A stretch of 64,000 nucleotides of DNA from Deuterostichococcus epilithicus (Eukaryota; Chlorophyta; Trebouxiophyceae; Prasiolales; Stichococcaceae), in NCBI GenBank assembly GCA_033439295.1, contig JAVTLE010000017.1, positions 930,001 to 994,000 of the forward strand, written 5' to 3'. The position numbers and the translations under genes are program-made. This document shows, piece after piece, positions 1-11,440 of the stretch. The notes below the pieces were generated by a model, which did not search any database, was not told the origin of the DNA, and worked only from the letters and a program-made list of their open reading frames with translations. Every line of letters begins with the position of its first letter. Positions within the stretch are counted from its first letter, which is position 1.

Positions 1-1926
1 GCTTCCTGCAGCCAGTTTCAAGGGCACGACTACAACCAGGCTGCGGGTCGATCTGGGCTGGTGCAGAGAAAGCAGGCTGGCTGGGCGCTAAAACGCACCG
101 TCGTGCCTGGTGGGCGGTGAGTGACGCAACGCTTTGAGAGCCGCTGCACCCGCAGAGCAGCTGTGTAGGCGCCGTGCCGACACCTTCAGACAGAGCCGCT
201 CGCGTCCGTGCAAACGGTGGTCCTGGCACAAACGACAGTGTTGTCCGCCGCGATCTGGGCGTCCGGGCTGGCGCTGACCGTCCAGGCTGGTGCTTTGCTT
301 ACCAGACGAGCGATCTGGGGTGGTGGGCGGGCATATAGGACGCCAGGGCCGCCAGCAGCTGCTGTTTTGGGCACCACCTCCTGCCTCGGGGCTTCAACCG
401 GGGTGCAAACGTGCGGATGGCCAGCGCAAGGCCGCTGGCGGGCCTGCGGCCAAGGCGCCGGTCTACTTCTGATCCTTGCCTGTATTGATGGAGGCTGAGG
501 TCGCCGTGCAGCATTCAGGCAGTCGCACCCGGTCGGGAGCGGCGCCCAAAGCGTCGAGGCTCGCGACGCTCAAGCGTGGCACTTAACGGCACTCCGACAT
601 CAAACGCTTGCTCTTACGGCCTTTACCGACGTGCAGTCTGCCCCAGATGGCTTTGTGGGACGATCTACACTCAAAATACATGGCATGCGGTGGCGTACAA
701 GCCCTGGCGGGCGCGGTGACCCTTTGTTGGGGAACATCACATCGTCACAGGAATGACCACAATGCCCGGCGCTGCAGCGGCTCTGCAGGCTGTGCCACAT
801 CACACAGCAGCAATTTAACACCCCGAAGAACTCTTCTTGTCTTGTCTGCTTCGCCTCATGCTATGAGGGCACTGTCATCAGGGCTCTGGTATGGGCACCG
901 GACTCAGGGACAGGGGGCGAGCCTCGACGTGCTCGCAGCAGCCCGAGCGCCGGGTTAGAGCGCTCGAAAGCACGAACGAAGCACCACATGCAGATCAGAT
1001 AGTGCGCAACCACGCTGGACAAAGTTCAAGCTCAGGCCTTGCAAACGCCAAGGGTGGTGCTGCTCTGCTGCTGCAGACCTAGTTCTGTCGCCTGGAGGTG
1101 TGCTGTTGCAGACAAGAGCAAGCACCTGCACAGAAATACGCTTGAACTCTACAGAGCCCCACTGCGGCCCGAGCCCCGCGCCAGGAGGGAGGTGCTCCAC
1201 CACAGGGAAGCGTGCCGAGTCACAGAGGCCGCGAGGGCAAGTAGCGCCTTCGGCAACAGGCGTCCTGCATGCGTCTGCTTGGTATGAGAAAGCGCTAGAG
1301 GAACCAAGGTCTGCCTGTTCGCACACACAACGCGCACGGAAGCGAGGTCGCCGGCCAACCAGATCACCCTTGACCAGATTGGCAAGGAATACTCGAGCCT
1401 GAAGTTTGAAAGGTGAGTACGGCAGCACGCAGAGGTGTGCACCAGATGTATCGTAGAATCTCTGGCGAGAGGCATATGCCAACTCAGGCAGTGGGCAGGT
1501 GTAGCCGGCGCATTGATGGTGTCGATGGGTGTAAAAAGCAAGGCAGCGTGGCGCTGACGGTCGCAAACCGGTGGCGCTCTCGCCTGCTGGACAGCCTTGC
1601 ACATGGGAGCCACACCACGAGTCAGCCGCGTCGGGCAGGTGGGGTAATGGGCAGCACCTTCCGCACGCGCCGGCGCCATCCTGCGTGAGAGTTTCAGCAG
1701 CAGCTCAAGGCGAGCCAATCACCATGTGCATCCTGGCAGGCGAGCGACCATCGACATTGTTGCTCGGCAGCATGCAAGCCATAGTGGAGAGTACAGCAGT
1801 GGCACGCAGGAACTGCAAGGAACAAGTGCGAGCAGCAGCAGGGGCGAGCGTTTGCAGTGAGTGTGGTGGTGTTGAGAAACACCAGGTTGGGAGGGACTAT
1901 TCCGCGCACAACGCAGCAGAGAGCGC
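1..1926. other. no confident gene; one candidate exon
   Basis: I find no protein I can defend here. The open frames on both strands have the arginine/alanine-rich look of non-coding GC-rich DNA. One segment looks like a real + strand exon: 1363-1412 is preceded by an AG acceptor, reads ITLDQIGKEYSSLKFE and ends at a strong gtgagt donor in phase 2. I could not join it to convincing partners. A + strand frame ending at 472 (…AAKAPVYF, stop) could be the tail of a gene entering from the left. The last 40 bases before 1927 are the H1 3' untranslated region. Confidence 0.3.
1868..1883 (-). terminator. histone-type 3' stem-loop of H1
   Basis: On the mRNA strand this reads GGUGUU-UCUC-AACACC, a perfect 6-bp stem with a 4-nt loop, followed by ACC. 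It begins 43 bases after the H1 stop. The same element follows all four core histone genes in the window. By analogy with the metazoan and volvocine histone hairpin it should direct 3' end formation of non-polyadenylated mRNA. Confidence 0.85.
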
Positions 1927-3288
1927 TTAGGCCTTCTTGGCGGTGGCCTTGGCGGCAGTCTTCTTCTTCGGGCTGGCCTTCTTCGGCGCAGCGGCCTTCT
2001 TGGTCGCTGACTTGGGTGCCGCAGGCTTCTTGGCCTTTGTCGCCGTGGTCTTCTTGACCTGCGCCATGGACGGCGGAGCACACTCAGAATGCAATGCCAA
2101 AAACGTTCTGCCGAAGCAATGGACAAGCATCGGCATGCTCAGGCTGGGCTGGAGCAGAACCAGGTGTGCATTCACCTTGGGGGCCGCGGGCTTCTTTGCT
2201 TTGGTGGCGGTCGGCTTCTTGGCCTTGGTGGCTGTGGTCGCCTTCTTGGCGGTCGTCTTGGGCTTCTTCGGGGTGGTGGTCTTTTTGGCGGTCGTCGCCT
2301 TCTTTGCCTTTGGCGCAGCAGCCTGCGCATACCCAAACACAACAGCCTTGAGCAGGCTGGACCAGCAAGTGAGGGGGCTTGCCACAGACCGCACGCATGC
2401 ATCACTGCACCAGGAGCAGCGCTGTGAACAGCAGCGAAACGACACGTGCCGCACCTTCTTCTCGCCGGTGGCCGCCTTCTTGGGCTTGGCGGCAGTGGGT
2501 TTCTTCGCGGCGACGGCCTTCTTCTTGGGCGCCGCCTGCAGCAGCGCACGCGCACGCGCAACAGGGATTTCAGTCTTTAAGCCAGATTTGGCCAAACGCG
2601 CATGCATCTATGCAGCTAGATCCGGCGGCATGCGCATGCTGGCGATGTGCATGCTTCACACTGCAGCGGCAGAGAAGCACCTTCTTCTTGGGCGGCCCCT
2701 TCTTGAACGTATCGCTGAGCTTGTAGCTAGCCTTGACCTTGACAAGCTTGCCCTGCTCCGTCAGGTTGCGCAGCTGCGTGCTGAGCGTCTTCTTCCACGG
2801 GCCCTCCAGCTTCCATTCCTTCTTGCCGTCCAGGTACTGCGATAGCGAAGCAGGTAGGCTTTAGAAATGCTCGACAAGCACATAGCCAGCTCTGCACGCA
2901 ACTCAAAAGCGCAGAGCCTGGTTTGCAATGTGTGCCTCTCATCCAACACCAGTTAGCACAGCCGAGAACAGCAAAGACAGCGGGCCTGCAGACGGAGGCC
3001 CGCGCTCCGAAGCAAGGCGTGCACCGTCAACGGCTCACAGTGACAGTCCCTAACAATGGTGCCGGGGCAAGGCTGCCCGCGTGACCTAGCGGCCCGATTG
3101 CGGCGCAGTCGATCGACTACTGTTTGAAATGTACTGGGCTGCACCTTGGTGATGGCGGGCAGGCTGCTGCCGGACCGCTCCTTCAGCGAGGCGACGGCCT
3201 CCTTGACCATCTCTGCGTACGTCGGGTGCGACGGCTCCTTGCGCGGCGCACGCGGCTTGGCGGCCGGGGCTGCTGCTGCTGTCGACAT
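1927..3288 (-). CDS. linker histone H1
   Basis: Linker histone that binds nucleosome dyad DNA and compacts chromatin. Five exons join in phase 0 throughout: 3288-3145, 2836-2681, 2535-2455, 2322-2176 and 2058-1927, giving 219 residues. The first exon holds a short Ala/Pro N-terminus and the start of the winged-helix domain (HPTYAEMVKEAVASLKERSG). Exon 2 completes it (KKTLSTQLRNL…GKLVKVKASYKLS). The last three exons encode the usual Lys/Ala/Pro tail with repeated KAKKPAAPK units, so tail growth has followed exon boundaries. The gene is divergent from the RING gene at 3700. The stop TAA is followed by the histone stem-loop, so it is probably replication-dependent. The spacing between the two halves of the globular domain is longer than in animal H1. 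Confidence 0.93.
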
Positions 3289-3699
3289 GGTGGCTGCTGG
3301 CTGTCAGAGCAGAGGGCAAGAGAGGGGCAGAGGGACTGCGGAAAACAGTGTTGTGAGCGCGAGCAGCGGTTTCGGAGCATTCAATTAAATTTATGGGAAT
3401 CTAGCTGGCATTTCAGGGTTTTCGGGTCAGGGACGTCAAATCGGACTGAGGGCTGGCTTCGCCCGAGCTTTGCTGTGCGCCTTCACAGCGGCATTGGACT
3501 CGCATCGCAGCCCGCAAGCAGGTGCAGCCCAACTCTGCCGCAACTTCAGGAGCAAACTGACCATCCTGGAGCGTCTGCACCCCGTTGGAGCTCGTTGCGA
3601 GGCAGCAATTGCTTTCGGAAGTGGAGGGTTGTCCATCTGATAGCACGCGCGAGCTGGTTGCCGTCCGCTGCGGCCGTGCCCGGCCGGCAGGGTGGAGCC
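3289..3699. promoter_or_regulatory. shared divergent promoter region, H1 / GID2-like gene
   Basis: A 411-base gap separates two start codons on opposite strands, so it must hold both promoters and both 5' leaders. I see no clear TATA box or convincing conserved motif in it. Confidence 0.45.
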
Positions 3700-6600
3700 A
3701 TGTCAGAAATTAGCTTTCAAACAGCCCTAAAGGAGGCCGACAGGGCCGCCAAGAAGCAGAGAACATGCGCAAACATGTCAGCAGACGCGGTTAGCACGCT
3801 GCAGCAGCACCTGCAGAGCCTGCGGCAGCAGGTGAGCATGCTTCGGCTCAGAGGGTGATGTTTTTCTACTGACTCCACAGACGCACGTGCAGCTGTGCAG
3901 AAGAGTTGTGCAGCAGAGACCCTTGCGGCGACGCATGTCCAATCATGCACCGAAATTGGCATGATGCACCATGGACTGGAGATACACGGTTTGCAGTGCT
4001 ATATGGCTCGCTGCCTCGGATACAAGCGCTGGCATGGAATTGCAGCCCTGCAATTGGCGGCACGGCAGCCGATCAGCTGGCACTGCCGACTGCTGTCTGT
4101 CAGCTTGCACTGCCGACCGCTGTCTGATGTGTATCATATCTTGTATGCAAGCTTGAGCAGAATCCGTGAGCGGACTTGCACAGTGGCCGCGCTTGGCGCT
4201 GGCCATGATTGTGCCACGATGCCGTGGGTTCCCCTGGCCCGCAGTTGCAGCAGTGTGGCGGCGACGTGGAGGCGGAGGCGGCCGCTCTGCGCTTGCTGCA
4301 GCAGGTGCTGGCGCCGCTGAAGCTGGCGGACCAGGTCGGCACCGCCACAAAAGACCTGCATTCCGCGGTCAGCCGGCTGGGCAAGGTGAGTTGAAGCTTA
4401 TGCGCTTCGCTTTGGTGGGCCTTTTTGTAACATGCACAGCTGCTCGAGGATATGGGTAGTGGACTGCTGCAGCGGTGCAGAGGCTGGGATGCGCGATTCC
4501 CGCAGATGCGCCCGATGTGACCATACAAGTCTGTGAACACTCAGCCGCATGTAGGGGAGCAAGAGCATTGTCGCGCAGGCCCGGAGACCGTACCTTGCGT
4601 GCTCGTGCAGGCGCTTGACAAAGCTTTTGTCAGCGACGTCTGCAAGGCGCCAGTGTCGGACACAGAGATGGACCAGGCTGTGCTGGACCGCGTCATAGCC
4701 GCGCACCTCTTCCAACAGGTGAACCCTCGGGACTTTGCTCATGACCCTGGGGTGGCCCCTCTTCGAGACACTGCTTCTGCTGCATCTGTCGCCAGTTTGG
4801 ACACCGAAATTGATCTGGCTGTGCTGGACCGTGTCACCGATGCATACATCTGCCAGCAGGTTACTTTTAGCTCTGTTCAGGTTTATCCTCGGTCGACAGT
4901 GCAAGCTCCCGCAGTCGTGCTTTAAGTCGTCTGTGTTGCATGAGACTCGGAATCCAAGCATCAGACAGAATCGGACCGTGTTGCTGCAGGGCATTTACGA
5001 GCCTGTGTGTGCCGCAAATACCCATGCAACTGTTGCAGGGGCGCTTCGGCATTGGCGAGTCCTTTTCGCACGAGGCGGAGCTGGCGTGCGAGGAGTCGCT
5101 GAAGCAGCCCTTCGAGCACATGCACATGGTGCTCGAGCAGGTGGGCTGCCCTCCCCTTTGGCTGAGCGTCAAAATCACATTGTGCCTGCTGCATGCATTG
5201 AGTCGGGTAGTAGAATGCTCGCGTCGTGCTGCTCTGCGCCCATGATTCTGGCTCTGGCGCAGCAGACGGCTCTACTTTGACAGCTTGTGCAAGTGCCCCT
5301 TCGTGTGCATTGCAGCAGTGAAACTGGCAGAGGTATCTCGAACCGAAACTCGTGTCTCCCTCACAAAGCGGATCCAGGCGCAAGTGGTGGCAGCACAGAC
5401 CGGCAGAGCGTAGAGGAGCTCACATGACTGTGTCCCTGCCCCAAAGGTCCAGGGCCGCAACCTGCAGTCGACGCCGTCGTGGGCGATAGATGAGGGGTCG
5501 ACTTGACATACACCACATTGAGTCCCTGCAGACCCAGGGCAACAAGCTGGAGCCAGCATTGGCAACATGTGGGTGGGGGAGTATCAACAGCAGGCCGTGT
5601 CGGCGCTTTCTCAAGGTTTCGTCCTGTGTTCTGTTGTTACCTGAACCGCAGATCTAGGCCCACAACCTGAAGCCAGCGCTGTGGTGGGTGGAGGATCAGC
5701 AAAGAAGTGCCGACAGCGCTCCTTGGCAGTGTCAGCTTGTTTTTAATCTCTGCTGTTCTGCAATGCAGATCCAGAGGCGCAATCTGGAGCCGGCGCTGTC
5801 GTGGGTGGAGGAGAAACGGCAGCAGCTCGCGGCGGCGCGGCAGTCTTACGAAAGCTTTGAGTTCCAGTTGCACCGCCTGCAGTTCCTGCGCATCCTCACG
5901 GAGCAGGGTGCGTCGATATGAATCATCGCATGTTAAGACTGCTGGGCTGCTGCATGACATATTGCCGCCGTGCGTGTCGTCCGGTGCATGCAGGATGCAC
6001 AGATGCTCAAGGGTTGGTGCTGCGGCGCACATCAGCGGCGAGCCAGTCTCTGGCTTGCTATTGTAAGGCAGGCAGTGAGCAGGTTTATCCTGATATGTAG
6101 GATCGGTACCAGCGCTAGCGTACATCAGGAAGCATGCTTCCCGCTTCCATGAACTACAGGCAAGTCGCTCGGTTTGACGCTCTGGCACTGCTGTTGGCGA
6201 TTTCGCTCCAGTCCACAACAGGCTGCAATCTTTGTCACAAGTCGGGGTGGCACTTCTTCGAAGCCGCGGGCTGGGCTTGAAAGCGCCTGTCCTGGCCACG
6301 TCGCTCGCGCTGAGCTGCTGCTGGCGTCGCCGTGTCCTGCATGCCTTGCCTCGGACAAGCAGCAGGCGGAGGCGAATGGCGCAGTGTAGAGGGGTGCCTG
6401 TGCCACACCAAGTGCCTGAGCAGTCGCCGTGCATGGCTCATTGGGGTGCCTGAAAACAACATACACACATACGCGGATCTCCTGGTGTGCAGGCGGACAA
6501 GATTACGCGGCTCATGGGTTGCCTGTGCTACACCAAGCGCCTGGAGCGGTCGCCGTATGCGGACCTGCTGGCGGAGGCGCAGTGGGACGCCATTGCGCAG

Positions 6601-7862
6601 GAGTTCGTGCGCCAATGCTGCGGCCTCATGGGCCTGGTGAGCGCCGCTCTTGCTGTGATCAGAGCCGTGTTGTAGCGCTCGTACCGGCTGGTCTGGGGAG
6701 GTCCCGCGGGGTTCCAATGTGCAGGAAGTCGTGCGTCAGTGTATTTGGTTCACAAGGCCGGCGTGCCTTCCTCCTGCACTGTCCTGAACACATGCTGTGA
6801 CGCATGGGCCTGCATTGCGCTGACGGGTCTTGTGGACGGGCCAAAGCAAAAGTCCCAAGGTCCCTAGGGCACAGCCCTGTAGAGCCTGCTGTTGGTGGAG
6901 CAGCGGCGCCAGTGGGCGAGGTGGCGCTGCCGATGCTGTTGCAGAGGACCGAGCACTGATGTAGGCTCTCAGGGTCAAATTCCTGCATCTGCGCTGGGTT
7001 GTCACAACACCACGCTGGCTACAGCAGCGCTGCGGGTGCGCTCGCAGGTGCTGGACAGCGGCTGCTGGTCAGGGCGGTCTTAACAATCTCTGTCGTACAA
7101 TACCGCAGGCGCCTGGGGCTAGTGGCGGTCGGTCGGTCGCCGCCGGCTCGGTGACGCGGCCGATGCTACCGCAGGCGTCTGGGGACACGTGCTTCAATCT
7201 CTGCGTCTGCCCGCAGAACCCACAGCACCAGGTTGTCCGACCGAATTGCAATGCGCCCGCAGGCGCTGGAGAGCCCGCTGCTGGTTGCGGTCGCCGCGGG
7301 GTCGGTGGCGCTGCCGACGCTGCTCAAGCTCGCGGAAGTTTTGACCGCGCAGAAGCAGGAGCTGGTCATCGGGGACCAGCTGCCTGTGGAAGTCGAGCTG
7401 GGCAAGGTACGAGCTGGCTTGCAGGCTGATTGTCAGATATCAGTGCCACTCATCAACTGTGCCACTCATCGTTTGGTTTGTTCACGGACACCCAGCACCG
7501 CCACAGCAAGGCGTCCTTGATGTGACCTGCTTGAGAGTCAATGGCGACGCCATGGGCTGCTGGCGGGACTGTTGACTCGTAACAGTCTCAAACCCAGTAT
7601 CTGGCAACCCTCGGCTCAAGCTTTGCCGCTGATTGCAATGCAGGAGTTCGTGTTCCACTCCATCTTCGCTTGCCCAGTGTCCAAGGACCAGTCGACCGCT
7701 GACAACCCGCCGATGCTGCTGCCGTGCGGGCATGTGCTGTGCAAGGTGTCCGTGGCCAAGATCGCCAAGAGCCAGACGCGCAGTTTCAAGTGCCCCTACT
7801 GCCCCGGGGAGGCGTCGCCACAGCAGTGCCGCGAGATACACTTCCCAGACATTCGGACCTGA
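3700..7862 (+). CDS. GID/CTLH complex RING subunit, RMD5/RMND5/GID2 type
   Basis: Catalytic-type subunit of the GID/CTLH ubiquitin ligase. Exons whose phases agree: 3700-3831, 4245-4385, 4611-4718, 5039-5140, 5769-5907, 6493-6636, 7263-7406 and 7644-7862. Order of parts: N-terminal coiled region; a LisH-like helix (LDRVIAAHLFQQ followed by GRFGIGESF); the CTLH region (QPFEHMHMVLEQ, then LEFQLHRLQFLRIL type sequence); a CRA-like segment (ITRLMGCLCYTKRLE, SPYADLL); and a C-terminal divergent RING. The RING has FHSIFACPVSKDQ, then PPMLLPCGH, then FKCPYCP, lacking some canonical zinc ligands as known for this family. One exon is missing from my model: exon 5 ends in phase 1, exon 7 starts in phase 0, and the expected ALxYAR helix between them was not found. 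Its introns hold several decayed copies of exons. Confidence 0.9.
4798..4861 (+). repeat. decayed copy of exon 3 in the following intron (GID2-like gene)
   Basis: It aligns without gaps to 4655-4720, the end of the working exon plus its donor. By hand count 49 of 65 positions are identical, including GCTGTGCTGGACCG and CAGCAGGT at the end. It lies inside intron 3 and is skipped in the model, because joining it would duplicate the LisH-like helix. Confidence 0.7.
5447..5706 (+). repeat. three decayed copies of exon 5 in the preceding intron
   Basis: Segments at about 5447-5492, 5531-5585 and 5651-5706 each resemble the start of the working exon at 5769 (ATCCAGAGGCGCAATCTGG…). Shared blocks include AACCTGAAGCCAGCGCTGT and GTGGGTGGAGGA. 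The copies carry stops or indels and sit directly upstream of the parent exon. Confidence 0.65.
6364..6436 (+). repeat. decayed copy of exon 7 in the preceding intron
   Basis: It matches the first part of the working exon at 6493: GGTGCCTGTGCCACACCAAG against GGTTGCCTGTGCTACACCAAG, then cctgagcagtcgccgt against cctggagcggtcgccgt. A TAG interrupts the frame. Confidence 0.65.
6870..7171 (+). repeat. decayed copies of exon 8 in the preceding intron
   Basis: About 6870-6947, 7045-7079 and 7104-7171 resemble the working exon at 7263. The first has gaggtggcgctgccgatgct against tcggtggcgctgccgacgct. The other two keep CAGGTGCTGGACAGCGGCTG or ccgctaccgcaggcg-like pieces. All are broken by indels or stops. 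Confidence 0.6.
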
Positions 7863-8236
7863 TGCCGGCGCCTGTGCCGCGCGGCAGGGCCATCTGCGGT
7901 TGTGTAGTCTATCTGGGCGGATGTGGTGTGAGCGATGTGATGCAAAGCTTGCGCCAAGTTGCAGAGCCGAAACTCCATTGCTGTGGCACTTTACGATTGA
8001 TCATGGCGTTTGTACATGCGTGGGCGTGGCACATCTCCAATCGATCGATGGCCCTCCAATTGCTCCCATTGCAGCCTGCCCTGTGGCGAAACGGCCCAAC
8101 CACCTGTCAGGACGAGTCACGACTTTTTCCCCCCCGGTGCTCCGCGTTCAAAAGTGCGCAGCGTACGCCCTTGCCCAGCACCGCAAGGCTGTGTCGCATC
8201 GTCTTGCCAGCTCTCTGAACCGCCACTGCGGCTGAC
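7863..8236. other. intergenic, GID2-like gene to TOG gene
   Basis: Co-oriented spacer holding the 3' end of the RING gene and the promoter of the next one. I see no gene, hairpin or repeat in it. Confidence 0.5.
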
Positions 8237-11200
8237 ATGGCGTTCGAGGGCACTCCTGTGGCCCGCAGAACCCGAAGCCGTGTGCAGGCTGTGCCACAAG
8301 ACGCTGCGAAACCCAGCGAGATTGAACAGCCTGCAGCTGCGCCGGTGAATCCGGACAACCCTGAGTCCCTGATGGCGCCTGCTACTGCGCCTGCGGTGCG
8401 TCTAGGCTGCAGTGCAGGCAGCATGCCAGCATGGAAGTAGCGCAGGCAAGTTGCCAGCAGTCAGACCGAAGAACAGTTTTGAGCGTCGCTGGACCCCTGA
8501 TCTACTGCAATGCAGGTGCAGCCGCTTGCCTCACTGGCATCATCGCAGCCCACGGAGCGTGAGATTGCTGCGGCAAACGCCGCGAGGGCGCGGTTGACTG
8601 GGCTAGAGGTGGGTTGTCGAGCTTGAGGTCAGATCCGTACATATATAATCCGTGTGTCAGTGCAGTCGAGAAGGCACATTTGCGTATCTCGGTGCTCAGA
8701 CCGGTGTGTCAGCGGCAGAGTGTTGGCCTGCGGGCAGAGCCTTGGCTTGGTGCAGTTGCCACCTTGCCCGCAGTTACTGTGTCCGCACAATCTCTCTCCT
8801 CTCATACAGGCTGGCATGCCGGCCGCGCCGAGTGGGGATGTCGCCGGCAAGCTGCCGAGTGGGCCGGAGCCGGTCACCGCAGACGTCGAATACACCCCAG
8901 CGGCGCAACTGCAGCCGCTGGATAGCCCGGAGCAGCAGTGCCAGGTGTGGCAAGCTCTCTGAATTTGCACAGCACGCTGGAATGTGCCTAGGTCAATTAC
9001 CGCCCCGCAACGCACCTGCACCCGCTGGGCAGTCTGGACCAGCGGGGCCGGGTGTTCTGCGGCAGGACCCTGTGGCCCCACAACACACTGATACTCATGC
9101 AATATAAATACAAAACTTCGTGCGGGTTCAGCAGCCGCATCACGAATGGCTTTGTAGGTGTCCATAGCGTTTTGTGGCCTGGCGTGACTGCAGGCAATGC
9201 TCCGGGGCCTTGACTCGACGGACTGGGTGGAGACTGTGGAGGCGCTGGCGATCGCGCGACGGCTGACGGCACACCATCCAGCCGTGCTGCAGCCCAAGCT
9301 GTGAGTCCTGCCCACCCTTGACCGATTCCACTATGTATTCCGAGGGTTGTGCGGTCTTTGGATGACCGAGGGTTGAAAACACAGGTGCAACGAGCGTGGC
9401 ACTACTCACATGCCCCCACCCTGAGCCGCCACCCTCAAATCTGCAAAGGCTGCGGCACGGCTCATTGGCATGCTCGTGCATCGCCGGCCTGCACTGATGC
9501 ATGCACCATGACGTGCACTAGTCCATGCACCATGATGGCGGCAAGGTTGCAATCACGCGCAGGTCCACGTTCATGCCGCTCCTGCTGAAGTCTGTGAAGA
9601 ACCTGCGCAGCTCCGTGTGCAAGGTGCGCTTCAGTTTCTTTGACACTGCATCACTGTCAATCCAATGCCGTTTTCGACAGTGTGATGCCGCTGTATCAGA
9701 GACAGCACCTTTTCAGCTCGCTGTGCTGCCCCTATTGCCTGATACTGCCCGGCCCGCCAGCCCCAATATGTGAGAGATTTGTAGCACCACCCTGGTATGC
9801 GGCCACGGTGCTTGTGCCAAGAGGCGCATTGCCGACTGCTGCCATGTCCTGCCTGTCTTTCGCCTGCTCTCGTTTGCAAATAAACATTCCGCTGTGCAGA
9901 CGGCGCTGATGTGTACGGCGGAGGCGCTCGCAGTCCTGCGTGGGGCGCTGCTGCCATGGGCGGACCGGGGCGGCGTCGCGCAGCCGACCACCAGCCTGCT
10001 GCACCAGCTGCTGCTCAAGGCCTCCGCAGACAAGCGCTTCATTGCAGATGAGGTGTGTACCCGCCGCTGAGGCAGCAGACATGTTGCTTTGCAGCGGGCT
10101 ACTCCTCTTGCTGCTGCACCAGCTGCTGCTCAGGCCTGCGAAGAAGAAACAAGCGCATCATCACAGAGAAAGTATGTTTTCAGTGTCAAGAATACGTTGA
10201 CGATACTTTGGTGTCCTGTTGTATGCATTTCTCAAGCCACCGGTGCCGCTTTACAGCTGTCACCCAGCTCCCGAACTACGTGTCCTCATGGTTGCCATGG
10301 CCACAATCAGTGCGCTGTATGCAGTCGTGTTGTGCTTGCAGGCGCAGCGAGCTACCGCGACGTTTGCGCACAGCTTGCCAGCGGCTGACGTGCTGCCGAT
10401 GCTGCTGGCATACGTGTGCCACAAGAACCCTAAGGTAGTATTCCGCTCCGCCCTGCTGCAGCTGTCCCATAGCAGATGCCCAAAACGCTGCAGCTTTTGC
10501 CAATGTGTTGTCCCCATCCTGGAGCTTGATGTGTGTCCCCTGTCAGCTGCCAGTCGCTCGGACAACTCGGAGTGGCAATGCTGCATGCTGCTGAAGCATC
10601 TAGCAACAACGGGATGTCCAGAGTCAAGGGATGCCCAGGGTCAAGCAGATCGATGCCGCGGCATTGTGCAATGCCCGCTGTCGTCGGCAGCACCAAGCGT
10701 GGCCGCTGTAGGCGCCCGCTTCGTCTTGCATCCTACTCTGTAAAAGTTGACTTGACGTCGCATTTGGCTGTGTCCAGGTGCGGGGCCAGGCGGGCCGGGC
10801 GCTGGTGGCGGCGGCGACGGCAGCAGGGCCGCCGCAGGCTCTGGCGGCTTTCGGCACTGAGCGGCTGCTGCGAGCCGCTGGCACGTTGGTCAGCGACAAC
10901 ACCCCTGACGCTCGCAACGCGGCGCGAGAGCTGATCTCCATCATACAGGCGAGCCGATTTGCTGCGATGCCAGCGCTTCTGAGGCATTTGGCTGTGTTTA
11001 GCGGGGCGGGACGGTAAGCCTGGCGACCCGGGTGCGGGTGGCCGGTGTCTCGAGGCGTCCGTGTAGCACACAGCAGCGCGCAAAGCGTGCATGGCGCTGC
11101 GGGGCACTTGTGGCCCTCGCAGGAGCCCGCCGGCTAACGCTGAATAGGTATGAACTGGGTTTTGACAGCACATGAAGTGGGCCGATCGGGGCGCTGCCGG

Positions 11201-11440
11201 CGTGTTCTGCAGGCAGCATTTCAGGCAGGCGGCCATGACAGCGGCAAGGAGAACAGTGCCGCACAGGCGCCGCCGGCGAATCCCGCGCCCGCTGGCAACT
11301 CCCCCAGCAAATCAAAGGCTGGCGGCAGCGAGGGTCTCGGGTCCCCGTGCAAGCCGGCGCCCATGCCATGGGAGGCGTTCTGTCGTGCCTCTCTCAGCGC
11401 CAGCGCAGCAAACGCTGTGCTGCGCGTCAGCGGCCGGTAG
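8237..11440 (+). CDS. TOG/CLASP-like HEAT-repeat protein
   Basis: Nine exons fit in phase: 8237-8395, 8516-8608, 8810-8944, 9194-9300, 9563-9623, 9900-10052, 10342-10434, 10778-10948 and 11213-11440, for 399 residues. The first ~130 residues are disordered and Pro/Ala-rich after a basic RRTRSR patch. The middle is one array of helical pairs typical of TOG domains: LDSTDWVETVEALAIARRL, FMPLLLKSVKNLRSSVCK, then VLPMLLAYVCHKNPKVRGQA. The tail is Ser/Lys/Pro-rich (GKENSAAQAP, SPSKSKAGG). TOG domains bind tubulin, and single-TOG plant proteins of this layout are known; which tubulin role applies here is inference. The eighth exon appears to use a GC donor (CAG|GCGAGC). If instead it runs on to the GTAAGC at 11014, the tail frame changes and looks less natural. 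Confidence 0.75.

Noticed and set aside
955-1718. Long overlapping minus-strand open frames (over 180 codons)
   Set aside because: Arg/Ala/Cys-rich composition, no domain, and they overlap a plausible + strand exon. They are typical base-composition shadows.
2000-2560. Regularly spaced CTTCTTGGC repeats, considered as an array element
   Set aside because: They are the codon-level periodicity of the H1 Lys/Ala/Pro tail.
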